Source: Candidatus Bathyarchaeota archaeon (GTDB lineage Archaea; Thermoproteota; Bathyarchaeia; Bathyarchaeales; Bathyarchaeaceae). From it: a stretch of DNA of 25,334 bases. Made by a program: the position numbers and the translations under genes. The notes beneath the pieces are model-generated. The model was not told where the DNA came from and did not search any database. It saw only the letters and a program-made list of their open reading frames with translations. The stretch is from contig JAOUJL010000007.1 in NCBI GenBank assembly GCA_029883255.1, positions 1 through 25,334 of the forward strand. Direction: 5' to 3'. This document shows, in pieces, positions 9,141 to 16,167 of the stretch. The number at the start of each line of letters is the position of its first letter. Within the stretch, counting starts at the first letter, position 1.

Positions 9141-9162
9141 AACATGCATGTCGCGCGCGGAT

Positions 9163-9672
9163 TTATTCAAACTTAATATTTCCTTTTTCATCTATTCTGG
9201 CAACTTGCCAATCATATCTGTTCTTTGACACTGCAATTTTGATGTCGCGTCTAATCAAATTTAGTGATGGGCAACTATAAGGTTTGGACAATAACATGAT
9301 GTCACTTATTGATTCTTCCTTATTCATACCTTTAAACACCACAAAATCGATAGGGTGTAGAATCGGCTTCACGTCAAAAGGATCTAATTTTAGGGCTCTT
9401 AAAGATGGACATATTGCTCTACGAAACGCTTTTTCGGCCTCTTTCCTTCCTTTTTCTCGAGCTTTTTCTCTAAGTTTTTCTTCTTTTTCTCCAAATAGTT
9501 CTTCTTTATTGGATAATCTTTGTTCTTTTATTTCAAAATCATCAAGCCACGTTCGAACAGCAGGGCCTTTGGTTTTTAGACGTAGATCAGATACTCTTAC
9601 AAGATCTCCGCAAATAGGGCAAACACAAAGAATTCTTCTGAATTGCTGAAATTCTCCAAACAAGGCTGTCAT
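9163..9672 (-). CDS. Catalytically degenerate Holliday-junction-resolvase-like protein
   Basis: This 169-residue protein has the same layout as its upstream neighbour (9669-10148): an N-terminal CxCPxC-type segment (C16, C18, C21), a long charged helix (residues 45-85), then the core PIDFVVFKGM (D109). In the neighbour the next strand carries the FIEVK motif; here it reads DIMLLSK, so the catalytic Glu is replaced by Leu and the Lys is displaced. I infer an inactive paralogue of the Endonuc_Holl-type (PD-(D/E)XK) family, possibly the structural half of a heterodimer. Its ATG overlaps the partner's stop as ATGA, so they are translationally coupled. The pair is convergent with mre11. Confidence 0.75.
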   Translation of the reverse strand: MTALFGEFQQFRRILCVCPICGDLVRVSDLRLKTKGPAVRTWLDDFEIKEQRLSNKEELFGEKEEKLREKAREKGRKEAEKAFRRAICPSLRALKLDPFDVKPILHPIDFVVFKGMNKEESISDIMLLSKPYSCPSLNLIRRDIKIAVSKNRYDWQVARIDEKGNIKFE

Positions 9673-10148
9673 TTAAACACCTTGTAAGATACTTTTTGTT
9701 CTTCGATTGCATCTCTTATCGCTTTTTGATGGTTATTCAAACGTGCTTTCCCACTTTTTACTTCGATGAAATTTATGGATTTCACCTTATTTACGGAAAG
9801 ACCATTGAAAACTATCAAATCGATTGGATCTCCTAAGAATTTGGAATCGGGTACAGTCCACTTGAAATCCCTCATGGTTGGCAGCACCTTTTCAAGGTTT
9901 TTCCCAATATTAACTGCTTTTGTTGTGATCTGGGCCTTCTTAGTCGCCAATTTCCTTCTTTTCTTGAGCTCGTCTTCACGGTCTTTCAGTTCTTTTTTAA
10001 GGCGTTTTTGAATTTCCAACGCTTTCTCGGGAAAGGGTTTTGTTCCGTCAAATAAGATTGATCTGGATAGTTTGAACTCGCCGCCACACGGGCACTCTGC
10101 GTAAAGATTAGATTCTCTCAATTTCTTGATTAGTTGCTCAGTATTCAT
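9669..10148 (-). CDS. Holliday-junction-resolvase-like PD-(D/E)XK nuclease
   Basis: The 159-residue protein matches the Endonuc_Holl family (endonuclease related to archaeal Holliday junction resolvase). It has a short N-terminal domain with a CPCGG turn (C19, C21), a charged coiled coil (about 45-72), and a PD-(D/E)XK core with D110 in GDPIDLIVF, E129 and K131 in FIEVKSGKARL, and a final RDAIEEQKVSYKVF helix-strand. All three catalytic positions are present. It is the first gene of a two-gene operon with an inactive-looking paralogue, next to the end-resection operon. A role in branched-DNA or break repair is inferred from fold and place. A TATA box lies 33-40 bases upstream of the ATG. Confidence 0.85.
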   Translation of the reverse strand: MNTEQLIKKLRESNLYAECPCGGEFKLSRSILFDGTKPFPEKALEIQKRLKKELKDREDELKKRRKLATKKAQITTKAVNIGKNLEKVLPTMRDFKWTVPDSKFLGDPIDLIVFNGLSVNKVKSINFIEVKSGKARLNNHQKAIRDAIEEQKVSYKVFK

Positions 10149-10175
10149 ACAATTACCTTTTTTCTATTGTACTCA

Positions 10176-10190
10176 AGAAGTTATAAAATT
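10176..10190 (-). promoter_or_regulatory. TATA promoter of the resolvase-like pair
   Basis: On the minus strand TTTTATAA (10188-10181) lies 33-40 bases ahead of the ATG at 10148, with AAAAAGGT between as possible ribosome site. Spacing fits a short leader. Confidence 0.5.
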
Positions 10191-10222
10191 TTATGAATCA
10201 ATACTACCATTGATATTGTAAT

Positions 10223-10420
10223 TCAAGAATTTGTTTTCAGATTGTAACTTCTCTGAGCGCGCGCGCGCTTCTTCCTCAAAATCTGCTTTCCACACTGAAT
10301 AAATGCCATGTCTTCTGGCTGGCTGTTTTTCCATTGAGGTTTAATCGCTCGCAACTCCACGTCTTTCTTGCCGAACCTGTAGAAGTCCAGGTATTTCTTT
10401 TTCACCATGAATAGAGGCAT
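10223..10420 (-). pseudogene. N-terminal stump of an ASCH-like protein
   Basis: The frame starts MPLFMVKKKYLDFYRFGKK and continues with VELRAIKPQW, a GDxAxFQxG-like segment (PEDMAFIQCGKQIL) and then KK. This order (small basic start, ELR, W, FQCG) is that of ASCH-fold RNA-binding proteins, in which a further 40-60 residues complete the barrel. Here the likeness stops exactly where a 12-bp GC block (10257-10268) begins. The frame then reads it as Arg-Ala-Arg-Ala and runs on for ten unrelated residues. The family call is from pattern memory and only moderately sure. That the product is incomplete is more certain. Confidence 0.5.
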
Positions 10421-10510
10421 GACACCACGGTTTCTGTTATGGCTTCCATTCTTTGAAAGTCTTGTGTCGCGCGTGCAATCGCATATTTATTAGGTGGAGG
10501 CTTAGTATCG

Positions 10511-10693
10511 ATGTCTAGAACTAAGATAAACATTCGAAGAATCAGAAACTTTGCCTTTACGCAGCTACCCAAAGAATGGGTTCTCCGAGAGGTTCTACTC
10601 GCTGAAAATCAAGAAATCGATGTTTTCACATTTTTGGCCAGACTGCCCGTTTGGCTACAATTAATCAACGTCAAGCGAGGTGCTCACAAATGA
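10511..10693 (+). CDS. Small conserved-looking protein of unknown function
   Basis: This 60-residue basic protein starts at ATG 10511 behind a good ribosome site (AGGTGGAGG at 10492-10500). It has a basic N-terminus (KINIRRIRNF) followed by an amphipathic stretch (VLREVLLAENQEIDVFTFLARL) and a PVWLQLINVKRG tail. It shows no membrane segment or metal motif. It sits between the ASCH-like stump and the recombinase genes and ends 26 bases before a GC block. The evidence that it is real is the ribosome site and sensible composition. I do not recognise a function. Confidence 0.5.
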   Translation: MSRTKINIRRIRNFAFTQLPKEWVLREVLLAENQEIDVFTFLARLPVWLQLINVKRGAHK

Positions 10694-10734
10694 TCAATGG
10701 AGACATGTCAGTTAATCTCGCGCGCGCTACTATG

Positions 10735-10798
10735 TATTGCGAAACCCTGGGTTCGACATATTTCTTTATTGCGAAACTGGAGGTTCGTAATATTTCAG
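10735..10798 (+). repeat. Two tandem copies of a 32-bp repeat upstream of the recombinase gene
   Basis: Copy 1 is 10735-10766 and copy 2 is 10767-10798. They share TATTGCGAAAC at the start, GGTTCG in the middle and ATATTTC at the end, 24 of 32 positions in all. The period is three helical turns, so both would present the same DNA face. The array lies 78 bases before the ATG of the tyrosine recombinase at 10876, a natural place for an operator or for recombinase arm sites. The AT-rich ATATTTC parts could also serve as TATA elements. Confidence 0.6.
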
Positions 10799-10875
10799 GT
10801 AACTTGCTTGCGTTTGATTCTTCTTTTGGGCGATTGATGTACAATCTAGATTCGCTTTGCGGGAGTTGCGCATGA

Positions 10876-12315
10876 ATGGTCCGTGCTTGGGAGGAGCGCT
10901 TCAAGGTTTCAGGGTGGAAAAGTAGTTGCGCAAGTGTGAATAGGCTTCTATTGCACCTCAAAAGAATAGGAGGTAGTCAAGCATCAAGAGATCTTTATTG
11001 TTCCATTCTTTATGCTTTTTGCAAGTTTGTCGGAAAGGAAGAAACTGACTTTATCGGTCCAGATGATCTTTTGCGTTTAAGCAAAGAAGATTTGACGAAC
11101 CGCGTTCAAGATTTCTGCGACCTGAAAGTCGAAAGCCCACGTTATGCAAACACTATGATGCAAGTGTTAAAGACCTTTTTTAGGATCAACGGGTTTAAAG
11201 GTGACAAAGAGCTTAGTGTTGAGAGTTATTCCCTACGTATGTGTGGCAGGAAAAAACCCGAGTACGTTCCCACTTTGGCGGAAGCACTAAAAATGGCTAA
11301 TGTTGCAGGGAGTTTGAAGAACAGGTCCATAGTTTTGGTACTTCTCTCGACGGGTTTGAGAAATTCAACATTAAGGGCGATTTTGTATGGGGAAGTAAAA
11401 AAGGAATTGGACAATGGCTTAAGTAATATTCACATCAGGGTTCACCGGGGGATGAAAAAGATCGTGCCAAATGCATGCAAAGGTGGCATCGAATATAGCG
11501 TTTTTACTAGTCCTGAGGCGACAGAAGCATTACAGCTTTATATTAAAGAGAGAGTGCGGAGATTCGGGAAAATAGATGAAGGCGAACCTGTCTTCATTTC
11601 CGAACCAAGTAGGCTCCATTGGAAGCGGAGAATCTTCAAACCTTTGACGTCGAGAGAAGTACAATTGATCGTAAAAGAAGCAGCCAAACGAGCAGCGATA
11701 GAAAAATGGGCAGACGTCACCCCTCATACCCTTCGCAAGACTTTCGCGACTTGGGTGTTATGTGCCCCGTTGATAGATGGAAGCAGACTGGATATAAAGA
11801 CTCAAGAAGTTTTTATGGGTCACAAACTACTTGGAAGTATGGATGCATACTATGATAGAAGCAAGATCGAGCATCTGCGTGGGGAATATTCAAAACTTGT
11901 ATTCAATCAGAGTGATAGAGAGTTGACCAAAGCCTTACGAGCTTTGGAAGCCGTATCTAAATTTCTAGGTGTCGACAAAACTGGATATGCCTTATCTGGC
12001 ACTAAAGGTTCTTGGGCAATCAATTCTGACGAACTACTGAGAGTTCTGCGAATCACCATCAAGGAAATCGAGCAGAGCAGGGAAACTCATTGTAGGTCTG
12101 AAATGAACGCAACACCTTTGTACGAACAAAAAAATCAGAATCACGCAACCCACAACCGGAAGCCGGAACAGGGATTACCATTCAGTACAATTAAGGAAAG
12201 CGCGCGCGCATTAGAAGACAATCAAAGCGAAGTTTCGACAAAGGTCAAGGATCCCCTTCTGACGAGGCAGAAGAAGACAAAACAGATTGAATTGAACTCT
12301 TTTCTCAATTCATGA
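10876..12315 (+). CDS. Tyrosine recombinase/integrase (copy 1, with C-terminal extension)
   Basis: This 479-residue site-specific recombinase has an N-terminal SAM-like DNA-binding domain (about 1-115) and a catalytic domain (about 130-335). All catalytic positions are visible: R162 (TGLRNSTLRAI), K202 (ACKGG), H284 and R287 (TPHTLRKTF), H316 (FMGHKL) and nucleophile Y325. Its closest visible relative is the convergent copy at 12305-13447. Compared with that copy it has about 100 extra C-terminal residues, low in hydrophobics and rich in N, Q, K and E. That tail holds a GC block read as Ser-Ala-Arg-Ala (12200-12209). The frame cannot extend further upstream because TGA at 10873 precedes the ATG directly; GGGAG at 10860-10864 is a possible ribosome site. 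It likely catalyses integration or excision of a mobile element. The tail may have been acquired by fusion at the GC block. Confidence 0.93.
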   Translation: MVRAWEERFKVSGWKSSCASVNRLLLHLKRIGGSQASRDLYCSILYAFCKFVGKEETDFIGPDDLLRLSKEDLTNRVQDFCDLKVESPRYANTMMQVLKTFFRINGFKGDKELSVESYSLRMCGRKKPEYVPTLAEALKMANVAGSLKNRSIVLVLLSTGLRNSTLRAILYGEVKKELDNGLSNIHIRVHRGMKKIVPNACKGGIEYSVFTSPEATEALQLYIKERVRRFGKIDEGEPVFISEPSRLHWKRRIFKPLTSREVQLIVKEAAKRAAIEKWADVTPHTLRKTFATWVLCAPLIDGSRLDIKTQEVFMGHKLLGSMDAYYDRSKIEHLRGEYSKLVFNQSDRELTKALRALEAVSKFLGVDKTGYALSGTKGSWAINSDELLRVLRITIKEIEQSRETHCRSEMNATPLYEQKNQNHATHNRKPEQGLPFSTIKESARALEDNQSEVSTKVKDPLLTRQKKTKQIELNSFLNS

Positions 12316-13447
12316 GTGCACGTTGACCTTGTTTCATTGTAACGTACTCTTCAATAACTTGATCAGGATCTATATCCGTATCTTCGAACGCTCGGGCAAC
12401 AGCTGCTTTAAGAACCTTAAATTTGTTCTCGATTATTGTTCTTCCAAACCTTAGCAGTGAATATTGCATTCGCATATGTTCCACTTTTGAACGATCAAAA
12501 TATGGGTCTTGGCTCCCGGGTAAGACATGACCCATGAAAAATTCCTGTGTCTTTAAATCTAGATTAGAGCCGTCTATGAGTTGGCTGTGGAGAACTGTTT
12601 CGAAGGCTTTGCGCAAACAATGAGGGTGAACAGCTCTCCATTGGCTTATCCCTGCTTTCTTAGCTGTAGATTTGACAATTAGCTGAAGACACCTTGGTGT
12701 AAGTATCTTCCTTCTCCTGCGGTCCCTATCGATTTGGTTATACTCAGAGCGAAAGAGAGGTTCAGAATCCTCAATTCTTCCATGCCTCTCTGCTCTTTCT
12801 TTAATGTACAATTTTACTGCTTGCGTTGCTTCATGAGAGGTGAAAGTATAGTAAGGAATTCTACCTTTGCAAGCATTTGGTACAACTTTTTTCATCTCCG
12901 GGTAAACCGGCACCATTATGTTTGTGAAATCGCCCTTCAGCTCTTCAACCACATCCTTGTAGAGTATCGCTCTGAGAGTTGAGTTGCGCAAGCCTGTGCT
13001 GAATAAGGTCAAGATAATGGCTCGATTACGCAATGAACAGGCCGAATCTGCCATTCTGTACACCTCAGACTTTGTCGGTATATATTCTGGAGTGATTCTG
13101 AAGCGTGGTGGTGTATGGTATGTTTCTAACTCCAACGCTTTCGCTCGCTTGAAACCATTTGCAATAAAAAATGATTTTAAAATTGCAATTGCCAGGTTGG
13201 AATATCTTGGTGAAGCATCTCTTAGGCTGTCGGCGTATTCTTGAACAAGCTTCTCTACGCGATTCCTCGTGAGTGCTACTAGCTCATTCGGTTTTTTGTC
13301 AGTGTATTGACAGAATTTGAAAAGATGCCACAAATAAAGTCTTTTGGAGCCTTCGCTTTTACTTTTCCGCATCAAGTGGAGCAACAAGTTATTGACTGAA
13401 CGATAATTACTACTCCACTCTTTCACTCTTAGAAACTTATGATGCAA
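12305..13447 (-). CDS. Tyrosine recombinase/integrase (copy 2, convergent)
   Basis: This is a paralogue of the recombinase at 10876, with the same domain plan and catalytic set: R, K, H-x-x-R, H and Y in TGLRNSTLRAI, NACKGR, HPHCLRKAF, FMGHVL and DPYFDRS. The two genes overlap tail to tail by 11 bases. I place the start at TTG 13447, which aligns the N-terminus with copy 1; GTG 13426 is an alternative. The frame stays open up to TTG 13579 (424 residues), but that stretch contains the TATA box and a run of ten G, so translation from there is unlikely. An ATG at 13523 is out of frame by one base because of the G run; nine G would put it in frame. Copy 2 lacks the long C-terminal tail of copy 1. 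Confidence 0.88.
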   Translation of the reverse strand: MHHKFLRVKEWSSNYRSVNNLLLHLMRKSKSEGSKRLYLWHLFKFCQYTDKKPNELVALTRNRVEKLVQEYADSLRDASPRYSNLAIAILKSFFIANGFKRAKALELETYHTPPRFRITPEYIPTKSEVYRMADSACSLRNRAIILTLFSTGLRNSTLRAILYKDVVEELKGDFTNIMVPVYPEMKKVVPNACKGRIPYYTFTSHEATQAVKLYIKERAERHGRIEDSEPLFRSEYNQIDRDRRRRKILTPRCLQLIVKSTAKKAGISQWRAVHPHCLRKAFETVLHSQLIDGSNLDLKTQEFFMGHVLPGSQDPYFDRSKVEHMRMQYSLLRFGRTIIENKFKVLKAAVARAFEDTDIDPDQVIEEYVTMKQGQRALMN

Positions 13448-13506
13448 TGGGCGTTTGTCTCTTTTGGCTACTCGTAGTCTGCTCGAAGCTTCATGGTGAA
13501 TGGATT

Positions 13507-13516
13507 CCCCCCCCCC
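13507..13516 (-). repeat. Ten-base homopolymeric G tract at the 5' end of recombinase copy 2
   Basis: The plus strand shows ten C; on the coding strand it is G10, just after ATG 13523. With ten G the ATG opens an 11-codon dead end; with nine (or twelve) it enters the recombinase frame. This is either a slippage-prone switch or a sequencing-length error. Confidence 0.7.
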
Positions 13517-13539
13517 AATGCATCGATGTTTATTAATGC

Positions 13540-13570
13540 ACAATATTGATAAACAGCCAAATATATAAAC
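13540..13570. promoter_or_regulatory. Shared divergent promoter (recombinase copy 2 / wHTH gene)
   Basis: AAATATATAAAC at about 13559-13570 reads as a TATA box in both directions, with the palindrome CAATATTG at about 13542-13549 beside it. The wHTH gene to the right and the recombinase to the left probably share this region, so autoregulation by the wHTH protein is likely. Confidence 0.45.
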
Positions 13571-13604
13571 GTTGTTCAATAATAGTGTTCATCAGTGCTT
13601 TCAA

Positions 13605-13820
13605 ATGAGTGAAACGGTTGACCAAAAAATTCTGAAATGCCTAGAAGACGAGTATCCCAGAGATTTATCAATCGAAGAAATTGCGACAAAGACCGGAGTA
13701 CACCGAAATACAGTTTCCAAATACATATGGGGCTTAGAAAGAGAAGGAAAGGTGAAAATTTCAAGGAAAATCGGAAGAGCCAAAATGTATGTTCTCACTC
13801 GTAAGAGTGTGAGTATTTGA
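13605..13820 (+). CDS. Winged-helix transcriptional regulator
   Basis: This 71-residue single-domain regulator starts at ATG 13605 (MSETVDQKIL); an upstream extension in frame runs through the promoter and is ignored. The wHTH is clear: helix 1 DQKILKCLED, helix 2 SIEEIATKTG, recognition helix RNTVSKYIWGLEREG, and the wing KVKISRKIGRAKMYVL. It is divergent from recombinase copy 2 across a shared TATA region, which suggests it controls that gene and itself. The TATA box sits about 35-45 bases before the ATG. No ligand domain is present. Confidence 0.85.
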   Translation: MSETVDQKILKCLEDEYPRDLSIEEIATKTGVHRNTVSKYIWGLEREGKVKISRKIGRAKMYVLTRKSVSI

Positions 13821-14021
13821 ATGTGAAGAAACTTGCACGCATTTCTGGACTAAGACCCAGTAGATGCGCGCACACCATAATGCGCGCGCCTTTCTTAGGA
13901 AAAAAAGCAAACATCCTTGATTGAGAGCATGTAATTTGAATGCACAAAATCGATAATGAACTGAAGGCATCGAAAGTGTTATAACTGCAGCTAGACCTCG
14001 TAGTCTCTGGGAGGGTTACTT

Positions 14022-14168
14022 ATAGAAGACATTGCAGTTGTTGAGGATCTGCGTAAGACCTACGGAAAAGATATCCTGGCAGTAGACAGCGCGCGCGCAA
14101 AGGATTTATCAATCTCTCACAGATTTCCCATACATTCTGTGTTATTGCATCCCGAAATTTCGATTTGA
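14022..14168 (+). pseudogene. N-terminal stump of an ABC-transporter ATPase
   Basis: From 14025 the frame reads EDIAVVEDLRKTYGKDILAV then DS, the standard first strand and A-loop region (V-EDL-K-YG---AVD) of an ABC transporter nucleotide-binding domain. The next expected part, the beta strand leading to the Walker A motif, is replaced at once by a 10-bp GC block (14089-14098), after which the frame is unrelated and stops at 14166. A ribosome site GGGAGGG (14009-14015) and a TTATAA box near 13979-13985 remain, but the start codon position holds ATA (14022-14024). The gene is dead. I rate the family as likely because the order and spacing of the residues are characteristic. Confidence 0.6.
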
Positions 14169-14290
14169 TAGACATCATAATGTCATTACCCCAGCGCCAA
14201 TCGATAAATGTACCTTGCGTGCTATAACATATTCCCAGCGTAATCTATAACTGAAGTGTTTTAAAAGATTATTTTAGCTTCCAATAAGAA

Positions 14291-15144
14291 TTAGCCCGTC
14301 TTCTTGAAGATCTTCTCTTCACACAGTTTTTGAATGAAATCTTTGAAACCTTGTGCGATCAGGCTGGCGAGATGTTTACCTTCAATCGGAACAACTACAA
14401 TTTCATCTCTTAATCTAGAATGGTTTATTGCTTCTATTGCTGAGGGGCTGTACGAGCTTGAGGTTATGTAAACACCACAGCATGAAAGAGGTCCTTTTTC
14501 TCTTATCAGTTCGGCCAAATGATTAATCTCAGTGGAAGTTATGTTTTCTTTCCAATTCTTGCATTCTATGCAGATATAAGGCGAGACTTTCCAAAAATAA
14601 TGGTCCTGCAGATCATGGCTATAGACGTAATCAATCTCTCCCAATTCTGATCGAGGATGTCTAAACACAAGTCTGAAATCTTTTTCTCTTTGCATGAGAT
14701 TCTCAAAAAATATCTCAAATTTCCATCCTTTTTTTGTTTTGTTCTTTTCTTTGAGAGCATCATTCAATAACTGATGCAACTCTTCTTTTGTGGAAATCTT
14801 TTCGGTCAGAATAGGCGGAGCACTTTTGGTCACGAAAAAATTCGTCTCCCACCTCCAGAATTATCTCTATGTATTCCTTTGATTTAGAAAACCTACAACC
14901 GCATATTTCACATTCCATTTCTTCGGGAACTTGAGACATTCTATCATATGCTTCAACATCTTTACCGCAACATGGGCATCTCACTTCGAGTTTTCCTTCA
15001 AGCTTACCTTTTTTTTAGAAGAAGAAGGAAGAAGTCTTCTGCTTCTCTGATTGATACTTTTGCTTCTGTTATGAATTCGCTTAGGTAGAAGCGGTTTTTG
15101 CCTTCTGCGCAGAATTTTTTCAATGTTTTATTTAAAGTAGTCAT
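14291..15144 (-). pseudogene. wHTH/zinc-ribbon/Mrr-type nuclease gene broken by two frameshifts
   Basis: Three short frames join into one protein of about 283 residues if one base is removed at each of two homopolymers. Frame 1 (15144-15004) gives a wHTH, with FYLSEFITEAKVSIREAEDF. At the A8 run (plus strand 15009-15016) it would continue KKGKLEGKLEVRCPCCGKD into frame 2. Frame 2 (14984-14760) carries a zinc ribbon, CPCC and CEIC. At the T6 run (plus strand 14835-14840) it would continue DEFFVTKSAPPILT into frame 3. Frame 3 (14833-14291) is an Mrr/PD-(D/E)XK nuclease domain with GEIDYV and YICIECKNW. Both joins restore smooth protein sequence. The ATG at 15144 lies inside the end of the upstream gene (17-base overlap). 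As written, only separate pieces can be made. Sequencing error or recent decay are both possible. Role: probable methyl- or foreign-DNA cleavage. Confidence 0.65.
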
Positions 15145-15928
15145 CAAGGAGTTTGTCGGGTGTGTCAAATCGATGCCCCTCCACAATTTTTTCCAGAGCT
15201 TCACCAACAATGCTAATATCCTTTTCGTTACTAAACAACGTGAAGTAGACACGACAGTCTCTGAAAAAGATTCTGAATTTGATTTTCCCTTTATCTTCAG
15301 TAATGATAGTTGCATGTCCACCTCTAAGGCTTCCTTCTCTAAGATATCTCTTGAATTCAGGAACTCCCCTCAAATCTACTCGCCTTCTTGCACTCATCGA
15401 AAGGGAACTTAGAACTTGCCTCACATCAAATTCAAATCGTGCATTGTTTAAGGAGTTTATCCAGTCAAGAAATCGTTGAATAAAAACTTCCTTGTGCAGA
15501 TCAAGCGAATATGGTGCTTTAAGCCTTAGAGGTATGGAAGTATGAGTCACGGCAGTACGAGAGATTGATCTCAGTCTAGCTCTCACTTCAACCAGTTTTC
15601 TGCCTGGTCTAAAGATGACTACTCCAGGAAAAACAGGAAGATATTCCTTCAACGTTTGTGTCTCTTTGTCAAATAAGTGGGTTCTGCCCTTATAATAATG
15701 GAATCTCACTCTTAGACTTCTGGTAGGCTCATGAATCTGAATATTGTCAAAATATGGTATATTCTCAAAAGTACCCTCTTTTTTCAAAGATATGACTGCA
15801 TGTTTTTTCTTCAACAGCTTATCAAAACTCGGAGTTTTTTCATCGAAACTGAAAAAGTAGCAAAGAGCTTTTCCAGCATCACCATAATCGTCTATTATTT
15901 CTTTTCGAACTTTTGCATCAAGTTCATC
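15128..15928 (-). pseudogene. Unknown gene lacking its 5' end at a GC block
   Basis: An open frame of 267 codons (DELDAKVRKEIIDDYGD through to DDYFK) runs from a GC block (15928-15938) to TAA at 15128. There is no ATG, GTG or TTG between the block and TTG 15814, although the sequence there (AGKALCYFFSFDEKTPSFDK) has the character of real protein. The gene therefore seems to have lost its beginning at the block; a 228-residue product from TTG 15814 is the only intact option. The body is beta-rich and basic (RSLRVRFHYYKGR, VVIFRPGRKLVEVRARLRS). I do not recognise a family. It overlaps the wHTH/zinc-ribbon/nuclease gene by 17 bases, so the two were an operon and probably worked together. Confidence 0.55.
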
Positions 15929-16005
15929 GCGCGCGCGCAGTTCAAACGGACAAACTTAACGTGGGCACTACTAGACACATGGGAAAATGGTTGATTCGGC
16001 GCTTG

Positions 16006-16069
16006 GGGAATTCCCATTTTAGTATGAAGTCACGTTTTTTCTAGAAGAATGTTTCTGAAGCTTTAAATG
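16006..16069 (+). promoter_or_regulatory. Promoter with upstream palindrome for the 16168-18498 operon
   Basis: TTTAAATG at 16062-16069, preceded by a purine stretch, is a TATA-like element. Forty-odd bases upstream lies the perfect palindrome GGGAATTCCC (16006-16015), and AAAATGG (15984-15990) is matched by CCATTTT (16014-16020). Transcription would start near 16090. Confidence 0.35.
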
Positions 16070-16109
16070 CCGAAACTGTTTATGGGAGAACATCGAAGGC
16101 GAAGAAGTA

Positions 16110-16151
16110 ATGGTGTTCATGTTGAACTATCCGTACGGATGTTTCGACTAA
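16110..16151 (+). CDS. Possible 13-residue leader peptide
   Basis: ATG 16110 opens MVFMLNYPYGCFD and stops with TAA at 16149-16151, overlapping the first bases of the next possible starts (TAATGTG). It lies in the expected mRNA leader of the downstream gene. Support is only position and the stop/start closeness. Confidence 0.2.
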   Translation: MVFMLNYPYGCFD

Positions 16152-16167
16152 TGTGAAGGATGGGATT

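Noticed and set aside
9284..9649. 121-codon plus-strand frame opposite the degenerate resolvase-like gene
   Set aside because: Ser/Phe-rich run is the complement of the Glu/Lys coiled coil on the minus strand; no ribosome site.
10651..10875. 74-codon plus-strand frame between the small protein and the recombinase
   Set aside because: It runs through the GC block and the 32-bp tandem repeat and overlaps the preceding small gene; no ribosome site and no recognisable features.
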